A DNA stretch of 64,000 nucleotides from an uncultured Lachnospiraceae bacterium (GTDB lineage: Bacteria > Bacillota > Clostridia > Lachnospirales > Lachnospiraceae), in the NCBI GenBank assembly GCA_902788035.1, contig CADAIL010000002.1, positions 1-64,000 of the forward strand. The letters are read 5' to 3'. The translations under genes and the position numbers were made by a program. The notes beneath the pieces were generated by a model, which saw only the letters and a program-made list of their open reading frames with translations, was not told the DNA's origin and made no database searches. Of this stretch, positions 49,130 through 58,321 are shown one piece after another. Each line of letters opens with the position of its first letter. Within the stretch, counting starts at the first letter, position 1.

Positions 49130-52011
49130 AGAAATTTATCGGCAGGATACGCATCAGCCGTCCGGCCGTTCTGGCTATTATATTTGTACTCATGTCCAGC
49201 GTACTGATCCACAGGCTCTACGACCTGCAGATCGTCAACGGAGCCGCCTACAGGGACAATTTCCGTCTCATGACGACAAAGAAAAGAACCCTCAAAGCAT
49301 CCCGCGGCAACATCCGCGACAGGAACGGGGAGCTTCTGGCCTCCAACAAACTGAGCTACAGTGTCACGCTTGAAGATAACGGATCTTACGCCACGAACAG
49401 ATCAAAAGCTCTCGCTCTTAACGGCGAAGCTTACCGCATTTCAAAAATCCTTGAATCTCACGGTGATTCCCTGAGCAATGATTTCCACATCGTACTCGAC
49501 GAAAGCGGAGAGTACGCTTTCAACGTGTCCGGACGGAGCCTCGACCGATTTAAAGCCGACGTTTTCGGCAAAGCCTACATCGACGACCTGACCGATAAGC
49601 AGCTGAACGCGACAGCGGATGATATGATGAAGACCCTGATCGGCGAGAAAAACGGGTTCGCGATCATCCGAGGGAACAAGCCCTACACCCCCGAGGAGCT
49701 GGCGGACGCAGGTCTCCCCGAAGAGCTCTCAAAGCAGGATATTCTGAATATCATCTATGTCCGCTACCAGCTCTTTACGACCAGTTACCGAAAGTATCTC
49801 CCGGTCACGATCGCGACAGACGTTTCGCCGGATTCAGTCGCCGATCTCATGGAGCACAGCACGGAACTCACAGGTATCGATATCGTCGACGATACGATCC
49901 GGGTATACGATGAGCCCGAAGCCTTCGCCTCCATCATCGGTTACACCGGCAAAGTCTCCGCGGAGGAGCTCTCTGAACTTCAGCAGGAGAATTCCAGCTA
50001 TAACAATAACTCGATCGTCGGAAAGAGCGGTATCGAGAAAATTCTTGAGCTCAATCTGCAGGGCTTCGACGGCGAGGAGACTGTCTACGTCGACAACCTC
50101 GGCAAGGTCCTGAAGGTCGACGAGAACTCAAGGATCCAGCCGACAGCCGGAAACGACGTGTATCTTACCATAGACAAGGAGCTCCAAGTCGCCACCTACA
50201 AGCTGCTCGAACAGCGTATCGCCGGTATTCTCGAGACTGTCATCATCGACGCAAAAGAGTTCGACACTTCAGAAGTCACGGATACAGCCAACATCATGAT
50301 TCCGATTTATGATGTCTATGAGGCGCTGATATCCAATAACGTGCTTTCTCTGGAGCATCTGAGCGATCCCGACGCGTCCGACAATGAGAAGGCCATGAAC
50401 GCGGAGTTCCTGGCCAAGCAGGAGGAGATCTTCACGGCTCTGAACAACGAGCTGACCGGAGCAGAGCCCTCTGTCTACAAAGATCTGTCAAAAGAGATGC
50501 AGGAGTACGAGAGCTACATCGTCAATGATCTGCTGACATCCAAGCTTGATATTCTGAACAGCACCGCGATCGACCGCACGGACGAGACCTACCTCGCATG
50601 GACGCGGGACGAGACCATCACGCTGCGCCAGTATCTGACATACGCCGCCAGCAAGAACTGGATCGATATCTCAGTGTTCGCTACAGACGAGACCTATCTT
50701 GATTCAGCGGAAATCTACGCAAAGCTGTCGGAGTATATCGAAGACTATCTCTCGACGGACGTCGACTTCAGCAAAAAGCTGTACAAGTACCTGATCCAGC
50801 AGGACCGGATCAGCGGCAGAACCATCATGAAGGTCCTGTATGATCAGGGCGCGTTCAGCAAGGACGACGGTTTCTACGATGCGTACATGGAAGGCGATTA
50901 CGACACCTACGACCTCGTTCTGGCGAAGATCCACAACCTCTCGCTGAAGCCGTCCATGCTTGCCCTGGACCCCTGCTCGGGTTCAGCGGTCATCACGAGC
51001 CCGAAGACCGGTGAGATCCTGGCCTGCGTAACTTACCCGGGCTATGACAATAACCGGCTCGCGAACAAGATGGACGTCGCTTATTACAACAAGCTTGCGG
51101 CAGATAAGTCCAGACCGTTCTACAACAAGGCCACCCAGCAGACGACCGCCCCCGGATCGACTTTCAAGCTTGTGACAACGTCTGCGGGTCTCGAGGAAAA
51201 GGTCATCACGCCGACGACGGAATTTAAGTGCACAGGTACGTTCGATCTCATCGAGACGCCGCTGAAATGCTGGTATACGCAGGGACACGGCACGCTGAAT
51301 ATCATCGGCGGCATTGCCAATTCCTGCAACGTCTTCTTCTCGAATGTCGCTTACCTCATGGGTATCAACGAGGAGGGCATATGGTCCGACTCGCTGTCCC
51401 TCGGAAAGATACAGACATACGCGAAGATGTATAATCTCGACCTGAACTCCGGAATCGAGATCCCGGAGGCTACGCCCTCTGTAACAGACCAGTACGCGGT
51501 CCCGTCCTCCATCGGACAGGGAACGCACTCCTACACGACGACGCAGCTTGCCCGCTATGTGACGACGCTTGCAAATGGCGGAACATCCTACAACATCTCT
51601 CTGATCGATAAGATCACGGACGCTGCAGGCAATCTGATTCAGGACTATTCACCGACAGTGCAGAGCAAAGTCTCGATAAGCACCAACACGTGGAATATAA
51701 TTCACGAGGGTATGCGGTCCGTTATCGCCGAAAAGGGAGAATTTGCCGGATTCCCGATCGATGTATCCGGTAAGACTGGTACGGCTCAGGAGTCGAAATC
51801 AAGGCCTTCCCACGCTCTGTTCGTCGGCTACGCGCCTTCGGAAGATCCGGAAATAGCTATCGCGGTCCGTATAGGAAACGGATATTCGTCCACCAACTCC
51901 ATGCTGGTGGCGCGAGATGTCATTCAGTACAGGTTCGGTCTGGCCGATGAGTCTTCGCTCATCACCGGTCAGGCGAGATCCGATTTTATCTCCTCGTCGC
52001 AGACCGACTAA
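49114..52011 (+). CDS. mrdA: Penicillin-binding protein 2 (elongasome transpeptidase)
   Basis: 965 aa from TTG 49114. One N-terminal membrane helix, dimerisation domain (KASRGNIRDRNGELLASNKLSYSV), then the transpeptidase: Ser682 in PGSTFK, SCN at about 737, KTG at 887 (SGKTGTAQE). About 250 residues longer than E. coli PBP2, due to an inserted, mostly charged helical region (about 380-630) before the catalytic domain. Cross-links side-wall peptidoglycan with RodA. Confidence 0.94.
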   Translation: MDKRLKKFIGRIRISRPAVLAIIFVLMSSVLIHRLYDLQIVNGAAYRDNFRLMTTKKRTLKASRGNIRDRNGELLASNKLSYSVTLEDNGSYATNRSKALALNGEAYRISKILESHGDSLSNDFHIVLDESGEYAFNVSGRSLDRFKADVFGKAYIDDLTDKQLNATADDMMKTLIGEKNGFAIIRGNKPYTPEELADAGLPEELSKQDILNIIYVRYQLFTTSYRKYLPVTIATDVSPDSVADLMEHSTELTGIDIVDDTIRVYDEPEAFASIIGYTGKVSAEELSELQQENSSYNNNSIVGKSGIEKILELNLQGFDGEETVYVDNLGKVLKVDENSRIQPTAGNDVYLTIDKELQVATYKLLEQRIAGILETVIIDAKEFDTSEVTDTANIMIPIYDVYEALISNNVLSLEHLSDPDASDNEKAMNAEFLAKQEEIFTALNNELTGAEPSVYKDLSKEMQEYESYIVNDLLTSKLDILNSTAIDRTDETYLAWTRDETITLRQYLTYAASKNWIDISVFATDETYLDSAEIYAKLSEYIEDYLSTDVDFSKKLYKYLIQQDRISGRTIMKVLYDQGAFSKDDGFYDAYMEGDYDTYDLVLAKIHNLSLKPSMLALDPCSGSAVITSPKTGEILACVTYPGYDNNRLANKMDVAYYNKLAADKSRPFYNKATQQTTAPGSTFKLVTTSAGLEEKVITPTTEFKCTGTFDLIETPLKCWYTQGHGTLNIIGGIANSCNVFFSNVAYLMGINEEGIWSDSLSLGKIQTYAKMYNLDLNSGIEIPEATPSVTDQYAVPSSIGQGTHSYTTTQLARYVTTLANGGTSYNISLIDKITDAAGNLIQDYSPTVQSKVSISTNTWNIIHEGMRSVIAEKGEFAGFPIDVSGKTGTAQESKSRPSHALFVGYAPSEDPEIAIAVRIGNGYSSTNSMLVARDVIQYRFGLADESSLITGQARSDFISSSQTD

Positions 52012-52026
52012 CGGAGGCTTAGTTTC

Positions 52027-53193
52027 ATGTGGAGACAGTATAAACTCAAAGATTACAACTTTAGACTGATCATCTGGCTCGTGACCCTCTCGACGCTCGG
52101 CGTCCTGCTCGTAGGCTCCGCCGAGCCTTCGCTGCAGGGAAGACAGCTTGCAGGCGTCATGCTCGGCCTTTCCATTATGTTCATCATATCTCTGACGGAT
52201 TTTTCCTGGATCATGAACTTCTACTGGATCGGTTACGGCTTCAATATCCTGCTGCTCCTTCTGGTCATTGTCCTCGGCTATAACGCCGGCGGCGCCACGA
52301 GATGGATCACGATCGCGGGTCTGCGTTTTCAGCCCGTCGAGCTCACCAAGATCATTCTGGTCGTCTTTTTCTCTAAATATCTCATGGAGAATGAGAATGA
52401 TGTAAACAAACCGAGAATGATCCTTCGAACCGCGGGCCTCATAGGCTTTCCCCTGATCCTGGTATTCCTGCAGCCGGACCTTAAAAACACTCTGACGATT
52501 ACCGTTATTTTCAGTATTCTGTATTATGTTGCTGGTCTCAGCTACAAAATCATCGGCGGAGTCCTCACGGTCATCATTGTTCTCGGATTCGGCTTCATGG
52601 CTATTGTCACACAACCGAACCAGCATCTGATCCGTGATTATCAGCGCCAGCGAATCATGGCCTTCTTAAACCCGGATCTCGATGAGTACAACGACGACAG
52701 AACTCAGCAAAACAACTCCGTCACCGCTATCGGCAGCGGCATGCTGACCGGTAAGGGACTGAATAATTCGGACGTATCTTCTGCAAATAAAGGCAACTTT
52801 ATTCCCGAAGTCCAAACCGACTTTATCTTTGCGGTAGCGGGAGAGGAGCTCGGCTTCCTGGGGAGCGCGGGTATCATAATCCTGCTTTTGCTCATCGTCC
52901 TCGAATGTCTGATTACGAGCAGAAAGGCGAAAGATCTCTCAGGTAAACTGCTATGCTGCGGCATAGCCTCCATCGTCGCGATTCAAAGTTTTATCAACAT
53001 AGGCGTCGCGACGAGAATGCTTCCGAACACCGGCACACCGCTGCCTTTCGTCAGCTACGGTCTGACCTCACTTGTCAGCTTATACATCGGTATGGGAATG
53101 GTCCTCAACGTGGGCTTGCAGACCCGTATACAGGTAGCGAAGCCACGGAGACGTCCCAAGGAAGATACGAGGAGGCGCTTATACTATGGCTGA
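52027..53193 (+). CDS. rodA: Peptidoglycan glycosyltransferase RodA
   Basis: 388 aa SEDS protein with about ten membrane helices. Signatures YNAGGATRWITIAGLRFQPVELTKI, FLQPDLKNTLTI, KGNFIPEVQTDFIFAVAGEELGFLGS and TGTPLPFVSYGLTSLVSLYIGMG. Polymerises lipid II together with the preceding PBP2. Overlaps the next gene by 8 bp. Confidence 0.95.
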   Translation: MWRQYKLKDYNFRLIIWLVTLSTLGVLLVGSAEPSLQGRQLAGVMLGLSIMFIISLTDFSWIMNFYWIGYGFNILLLLLVIVLGYNAGGATRWITIAGLRFQPVELTKIILVVFFSKYLMENENDVNKPRMILRTAGLIGFPLILVFLQPDLKNTLTITVIFSILYYVAGLSYKIIGGVLTVIIVLGFGFMAIVTQPNQHLIRDYQRQRIMAFLNPDLDEYNDDRTQQNNSVTAIGSGMLTGKGLNNSDVSSANKGNFIPEVQTDFIFAVAGEELGFLGSAGIIILLLLIVLECLITSRKAKDLSGKLLCCGIASIVAIQSFINIGVATRMLPNTGTPLPFVSYGLTSLVSLYIGMGMVLNVGLQTRIQVAKPRRRPKEDTRRRLYYG

Positions 53194-54595
53194 TACTTTT
53201 GAAAATGAAAATATGAACGCGGAGGATATCGACTACACCGCATCCGCTGATGACGCCCCTGCCGCTTCCTCTGATTCCGGTACTGCAGCTCCTTCGAACC
53301 CCCCGGCAGATGAAACTGCCTCCGACGATTTGCAGCCGGAAGAGTCTGATTCGGATGATCCGCAGGCGGAGTCCGCTCCCAATGAAGAATCCGCCGGCGC
53401 AGAAGCAGCAAGACCTGCCAGAAAAAAGAAACGTCCGGCAGGTAAAAAGCCCCCTATGAAAAAAGGCGGAAAAAAAGGAAAGAAGAAAAACAGCAAGTGG
53501 AAAAACAGCAGAGCAGCGAAATCACTGCGCTACGCCGCTTCGACGATCCTTGCAAATATTAAGGGTGCCCTGCACAAACTGCGGAAGAGTATGCGGAGGA
53601 ACCGGCGAGTATTTGCGACCGTCATCCTTCTGGCTATTCTTTTTTTCGGTACCATTGCAGGCCTCACGGCTGTGTATATTATTCATAAATCTGATGATCT
53701 GCCCATGCCGATGCTGTACTCCAACGAGACGATGGCCTATCAGAGCACGACTGAGGCAGCACTCGAGACGGACAAAGCTTTCACCTTCTCAATCTGTACG
53801 GGCAAAGACGATATAGGGAACGAAAACATTAACCTCAAAGAGGGAGAATCCGGCGCGCTTTTCGATCTCGAAGGGCGGGAAATCCTCTTTGCGAGACACA
53901 TGTATGATAAAGTTTATCCCGCATCGATCACAAAGATCATGACAGCCATCCTCACACTTAAATACGGAGACATGGACGAGACTGTCACTATCAACTGGCG
54001 CGATCTGGAACTCGAGGCGGGCTCCCAGGTCGTCGGTCTCAAGATCGGAGATAAGGTCACCGTCCGAGAGCTGCTCTGCGGTGTACTGGTCCACTCCGGC
54101 AACGATTGTGCCATGGCTCTTGCCCGGCACATTGGCGGCACGACTGAAAACTTCGTAAAAATGATGAACAGCGAACTTCAGGAGATCGGCGCGACCGGAA
54201 CTCATTTCGTAAATCCGACAGGTCTGCACAGTGTCGACCATTATACAACAGTCTACGACATCTACCTCATGCTCAACGAAGCTGTCAGCTACAGTGATTT
54301 CAAGAGCATCATGCAGATCCCTGTCTATAACCTGAACTACACGGACAAGGACGGGAACGAGAAGAACATCAACTTCGACGCGACTGACCAGTACCTGACC
54401 GGAGAGACTAAACCGCCGAAGAATGTAGTCGTCCTCGGCGGAAAGACGGGAACGACAGACGCTGCCGGCCACTGTCTGGCAATCATGTCCCAGAACGCTT
54501 TCGGACAGCCCTATATCTCCATCATTGTGGGAGCAAAGACGACTGACGATCTGTACACGGATATGAATCAGCTGCTATCGGAAATCAATGATTAA
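53186..54595 (+). CDS. D-alanyl-D-alanine carboxypeptidase (PBP5-like)
   Basis: 469 aa. The first ~145 residues are unusual: an acidic Ser/Pro/Ala-rich tract followed by a Lys-rich tract (RKKKRPAGKKPPMKKGGKKG) and then a single membrane helix (FATVILLAILFFGTIAGLTAVYII), so it is a type II membrane protein with a long cytoplasmic tail, not a secreted one. Catalysis: Ser247 in PASITKI, SGN (HSGNDCAMA), KTG (GGKTGTTD). It trims pentapeptides. Confidence 0.9.
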   Translation: MADTFENENMNAEDIDYTASADDAPAASSDSGTAAPSNPPADETASDDLQPEESDSDDPQAESAPNEESAGAEAARPARKKKRPAGKKPPMKKGGKKGKKKNSKWKNSRAAKSLRYAASTILANIKGALHKLRKSMRRNRRVFATVILLAILFFGTIAGLTAVYIIHKSDDLPMPMLYSNETMAYQSTTEAALETDKAFTFSICTGKDDIGNENINLKEGESGALFDLEGREILFARHMYDKVYPASITKIMTAILTLKYGDMDETVTINWRDLELEAGSQVVGLKIGDKVTVRELLCGVLVHSGNDCAMALARHIGGTTENFVKMMNSELQEIGATGTHFVNPTGLHSVDHYTTVYDIYLMLNEAVSYSDFKSIMQIPVYNLNYTDKDGNEKNINFDATDQYLTGETKPPKNVVVLGGKTGTTDAAGHCLAIMSQNAFGQPYISIIVGAKTTDDLYTDMNQLLSEIND

Positions 54596-54637
54596 CATAC
54601 CGAACAGGCCGGCTGATACCGGACAGACAATCTGACC

Positions 54638-54666
54638 TTGTATTTTAAAGCGCAATATTCTATAAT
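54638..54666 (+). promoter_or_regulatory. Promoter of the P-loop gene
   Basis: TTGTAT (54638-54643), 17-bp spacer, TATAAT (54661-54666), 130 bp before the gene at 54799. No terminator is evident in the gap after the carboxypeptidase gene. Confidence 0.65.
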
Positions 54667-54798
54667 TGATATATCAACAAACTGCGTTAACACGATAGTT
54701 TATACTTTGAACAGAATCGTACGCCCATTGTACAGGGATGAACGGACGCTTTTATTCAAAGAGAACAGCTAAGAACTAAATAAAGGAGGATAACGGAT

Positions 54799-55227
54799 AT
54801 GGTTCGTTTAATTGTTGGTAATAAAGGAAAGGGAAAGACAACAGAGATTCTGGCCAAGGCGAACAACTCCATCAAGGAAGCAACCGGAAGCGTTGTTTAT
54901 CTTGATAAGAGCAGCAAGCACATGTATGATCTTCACAGGAACATTCGTCTGATTGATGTATCCCGTTTCCCGATTGCGAACAGCGAACAGTTCGTTGGCT
55001 TTGTATGCGGTATTATTTCCCAGGATCACGATCTGCAGGAAATGTATCTCGACGGTTTTCTCAAATGCACGAAGCTCGGTGAAGACGACATCGACGAGAT
55101 CAATGCGACGATCACTGAACTCGATGCCGTGAGCACAGAATTCAATATCGATTTCTACATCTCAGCCACCATTGATGTGGACTCGCTCGTGCCGGCACTC
55201 AAGGAGAGAGTCGTAGCCGCGCTGTAA
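54799..55227 (+). CDS. Small P-loop protein, function unknown
   Basis: 142 aa; strong AAAGGAGGATAA site. P-loop GNKGKGKTTEI at the very N-terminus (residues 7-15); no clear Walker B or other helicase motif follows. Recurs in Lachnospiraceae as a short single-gene unit ('twitching motility'-like annotations are unreliable). Ends with a hairpin GGGGCTGCCGCAT...ATGCGACAGCCCC. Confidence 0.7.
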   Translation: MVRLIVGNKGKGKTTEILAKANNSIKEATGSVVYLDKSSKHMYDLHRNIRLIDVSRFPIANSEQFVGFVCGIISQDHDLQEMYLDGFLKCTKLGEDDIDEINATITELDAVSTEFNIDFYISATIDVDSLVPALKERVVAAL

Positions 55228-55259
55228 GACCGGCAGAAGAATTACATAGTTACTAAAAC

Positions 55260-55289
55260 GGGGCTGCCGCATGAATATGCGACAGCCCC
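55260..55289 (+). terminator. GGGGCTGYCGCA-family hairpin
   Basis: GGGGCTGCCGCAT / ATGCGACAGCCCC with a 4-nt loop and one mismatch. It lacks a T run. Same arm sequence as the long hairpin at 35099-35202, so a recurring host hairpin family. Confidence 0.65.
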
Positions 55290-55313
55290 TGCTTGGAAAC
55301 ACGGAGGAAGGGT

Positions 55314-56711
55314 TTGAATTATTTCCGTAACGGCAACACAAAAAAGAGACGACCCGGACGGCCGCCGATCTGGCAGAATTTCACGCCAAGCATCGGGACC
55401 GTTCTTTTCGGTGCTGTTTTTCTTTATATTGTCATAAGTCTTGTGCTGTATCTCACGACCAGCCATGTAAAATCCTTTCAGGTGACCTCCGGTCCTCTTG
55501 CCAAGAACAGGACCTATACCGGTCTGGCAATCAGAGAAGAGCAGCTTGTCACAGCTGATTCCGCGGGCTACGTGACCTATTACGCAAGGGCCAACACCCG
55601 CGTCAAGCAGTACGGTGCTGTGTACTCTGTGAGTTCGGCAAAAAACACAGAAGCGACATCTGAACTCTCGGCGGGAATGCTTGAGAGCATCCGTCAGGAT
55701 ACACAGAATTTCGCCGTAAACTATGATCCCGTAAATTTCCACGATACATACTCATTCAAGTACAAAGTGGAGGGGGATGTTCTCGACAACACGATTGAGA
55801 TGACGGAAGAGTACCAGAAGTTTGCAGGATCCAGCGCTATGACGATCGGCTCCCAGACTATCAGCACCTCCCCTGTCGACGGAATTGTTTCCTATACTCT
55901 GGACGGTTATGAGACTTATGATCTGGGCAATATAAAGGCGTCTGATTTGGATCAGAAATCCTACTCTGAGCAGGATCTCAAGACTCAGGGTCAGATCAAA
56001 GCCGGTCAGAATGTATATAAGCTGATAACATCCGAGAACTGGTCACTTATTATCCCTTTGACATCCAAGCAGATCGTACAGCTCACAGACCGCAATCAGA
56101 TCAGAGTCAAATTTCTGAGCGACGGAGTCACACAGCTGGCTGATTTCTCTATCCTGACAATGGATGACGGCAGCTACTACGGAAAGCTTGATTTTTCTAC
56201 AGGCATGCTGCGCTATATTGACAACCGCTTTATCGATATCGAACTGGTAACAAATACATCGACCGGACTCAAAGTCCCGGTCACATCCATTGTCTCCAAA
56301 GAGTTTTTCACAATTCCGATATCATACTCCACAAAGGGCGGAGATACAGGCTCGGTCGGTTTCCTGAAAGTCACAAAAGACAATGCAGGCAACGAGACGA
56401 CAGTCTTCACCACGACTACGCTGTATGACAAGCGTGATGACAAGTATTATGTGGACAGCACTGACTTCAAAGAAGGAGATATCATAATAAAGGACGGGAC
56501 GTCCCAGGACCGTTACATTGTCCGCCAGACAAGTACGCTCGAAGGCGTATACAATATGAACAAGGGCTACGCTGTATTCCGCAAAGTAAATATCATCGAC
56601 AAGAACGAGGAATTCTGTCTTGTGGAAGCGGGTACGCGCTATGGAATTTCACAGTTCGACTATATAGTAAGGAACGGAAGCGATGTCAAAGAATCTGACA
56701 TAACAGCCTGA
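55314..56711 (+). CDS. HlyD-like membrane adaptor protein
   Basis: 465 aa from TTG 55314 (GGAGGAAGGG six bases upstream; a TTG at 55293 lacks a site). Basic start (KKRRPGRPPIW), one membrane helix (IGTVLFGAVFLYIVISLVLYL), then beta-rich extracytoplasmic parts with ISTSPVDGIVSYTLDGYE and INLPLTSKQIVQL-like lipoyl/barrel patterns. Clostridia carry this gene beside yggS-sepF, annotated as HlyD-type adaptor; its partner is unknown. A link to cell division is suggested only by context. Confidence 0.72.
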   Translation: MNYFRNGNTKKRRPGRPPIWQNFTPSIGTVLFGAVFLYIVISLVLYLTTSHVKSFQVTSGPLAKNRTYTGLAIREEQLVTADSAGYVTYYARANTRVKQYGAVYSVSSAKNTEATSELSAGMLESIRQDTQNFAVNYDPVNFHDTYSFKYKVEGDVLDNTIEMTEEYQKFAGSSAMTIGSQTISTSPVDGIVSYTLDGYETYDLGNIKASDLDQKSYSEQDLKTQGQIKAGQNVYKLITSENWSLIIPLTSKQIVQLTDRNQIRVKFLSDGVTQLADFSILTMDDGSYYGKLDFSTGMLRYIDNRFIDIELVTNTSTGLKVPVTSIVSKEFFTIPISYSTKGGDTGSVGFLKVTKDNAGNETTVFTTTTLYDKRDDKYYVDSTDFKEGDIIIKDGTSQDRYIVRQTSTLEGVYNMNKGYAVFRKVNIIDKNEEFCLVEAGTRYGISQFDYIVRNGSDVKESDITA

Positions 56712-56776
56712 TGTAATTCTAAATTCCGGTATCCGCAGTAATCACCATCTTCATTGAAAAACAAAGGGAAAGAACA

Positions 56777-57472
56777 ATGTTAGCCGAAAATCTTAAAGCT
56801 GTACAAAAGAAAATTAAGGAAGCCTGCCAAAGATCCGGAAGGTCAGCGGAAGATGTCACGCTGGTCGCAGTCAGCAAGACTAAGCCCAACGAGATGATTG
56901 AAGAGCTCTACGCAGCCGGCCACCGGGATTTTGGCGAGAATTATATTCAGGAGCTCCGCGCAAAGCATGAAGCGCTGCCAAAGGATATCCGCTGGCATAT
57001 GATCGGTCATCTGCAGCGAAACAAGGTGAAATATATTGCCGAGTACATCACTATGATTCATTCAGTTGATACTTTTGAGCTCGCTCAGACAATCGAAAAA
57101 GAGGCCGCAAAGCATGACCGTGTCATTCCTGTTCTGATAGAGGTCAACGTGGCAGGCGAAGATACCAAGTACGGAGTACGGCCCGAAGACGCGGAAGCGC
57201 TCATAGAAAGGATTTCACATTTGCCCCATGTCAGAGTATCAGGGCTCATGACAAGCGCGCCGTATGTCGAAAATCCTGAGGAGGACCGCATATACTTCCG
57301 CAATTTGCGTAATTTAAGTGTTGACATAGAAGATAAAAAACTCGATAATGTAACAGTGGGTGCCCTCAGCATGGGCATGTCCAATGACTACGAAATTGCT
57401 GTTGAAGAGGGCTCTACCATGGTCCGTGTCGGTACCAGCATTTTCGGGGAGAGAGATTATTCGAAGAAATAA
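56777..57472 (+). CDS. PLP homeostasis protein (YggS/PLPBP)
   Basis: 231 aa. VTLVAVSKTKPNEMIEELYAAGHRDFGENYIQEL (PLP lysine in SKTK), WHMIGHLQRNKVKYI, VLIEVNVAGEDTKYGV, GLMTSAP, LSMGMSNDYEIAVEEGSTMVRVGTSIFG. Binds PLP and balances vitamin B6 and amino acid pools; no known catalysis. Conserved neighbour of sepF. Confidence 0.95.
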   Translation: MLAENLKAVQKKIKEACQRSGRSAEDVTLVAVSKTKPNEMIEELYAAGHRDFGENYIQELRAKHEALPKDIRWHMIGHLQRNKVKYIAEYITMIHSVDTFELAQTIEKEAAKHDRVIPVLIEVNVAGEDTKYGVRPEDAEALIERISHLPHVRVSGLMTSAPYVENPEEDRIYFRNLRNLSVDIEDKKLDNVTVGALSMGMSNDYEIAVEEGSTMVRVGTSIFGERDYSKK

Positions 57473-57488
57473 GAACGGAGATCGGAAC

Positions 57489-58178
57489 ATGGGATTTTTT
57501 GATAGATTTCTTGACGCAATCAGACTGAATGATGATTACGATGACGACGAATTCTACGACGACGAGGAAGAAGATTTCGACGATGATTATGACGAGTACG
57601 AAGAGGAAAAGCCAAAGAAACGCTTCTTCGACAAATTCACGAAAAAATCCGATGACGATGATTATGACGATGACGATTTCGCAGATGATGACGATGATGA
57701 TATAGACGATTACGAGGAATCGGCAAGGGTTTCCAGAAGGAACATGAGCCAAAGCTCCGCATCGATCCAGAACACAAGGCAGACGGCAGCCAAAGCCAGA
57801 AGAGATCGTGAGCGGGAGATGCGCGAACGCGAGAAGGCCGCGAAGAAAGCCAAACCTGCTAAGAACAAGAAAGGCAGTCAGGCTCAGATGGGTCTCAACG
57901 TAATCAGACCCTCTTCTATGGAAGACACGAAAGATATCGCGGATATCTTAAAAGAGTCAAGACCTGTCGTCCTGAATCTTGAAGGGATCGATATCGATAT
58001 GGCTCAGCGTATCATTGATTTCACATGCGGTGTATGCTACGCACTGGACGGCGACCTTAAGATTGTATCCAATTACATTTACCTGATCACGCCTGACGGA
58101 GTTGACACATACGGCGATGTACAGAGCATTCTTGACGGAAGTGATTTTGAGATTCCTTCCATGAGATCCCCGTATTAA
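57489..58178 (+). CDS. sepF: Cell division protein SepF
   Basis: 229 aa from ATG 57489. N-terminal amphipathic membrane anchor MGFFDRFLDAIRL, an exceptionally long Asp/Glu/Tyr-rich linker (about 17-85) and basic coil, then the SepF domain VIRPSSMEDTKDIADILKESRPVVLNLEGIDIDMAQRIIDFTCGVCYALDGDLKIVSNYIYLITP. It ties FtsZ to the membrane. About 80 residues longer than B. subtilis SepF because of the acidic linker. Confidence 0.95.
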   Translation: MGFFDRFLDAIRLNDDYDDDEFYDDEEEDFDDDYDEYEEEKPKKRFFDKFTKKSDDDDYDDDDFADDDDDDIDDYEESARVSRRNMSQSSASIQNTRQTAAKARRDREREMREREKAAKKAKPAKNKKGSQAQMGLNVIRPSSMEDTKDIADILKESRPVVLNLEGIDIDMAQRIIDFTCGVCYALDGDLKIVSNYIYLITPDGVDTYGDVQSILDGSDFEIPSMRSPY

Positions 58179-58189
58179 TATGATTTATT

Positions 58190-58224
58190 GAGCATCAGTG
58201 ATCATTTCCCTGATGCTCTTTTAT
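58190..58224 (+). terminator. Terminator after sepF
   Basis: GAGCATCAG (58190-58198) / CTGATGCTC (58210-58218), then TTTTATT. Ends the adaptor-yggS-sepF unit. Confidence 0.88.
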
Positions 58225-58321
58225 TGTTCAGCGGATATTCGCTTTTACCCGCAGGGCATGAAGGCTCCTGCAGCAGAACACCCCCGCCTCCGGGCGAGAC
58301 TGAAAAGACGGAGAGAAGTAT

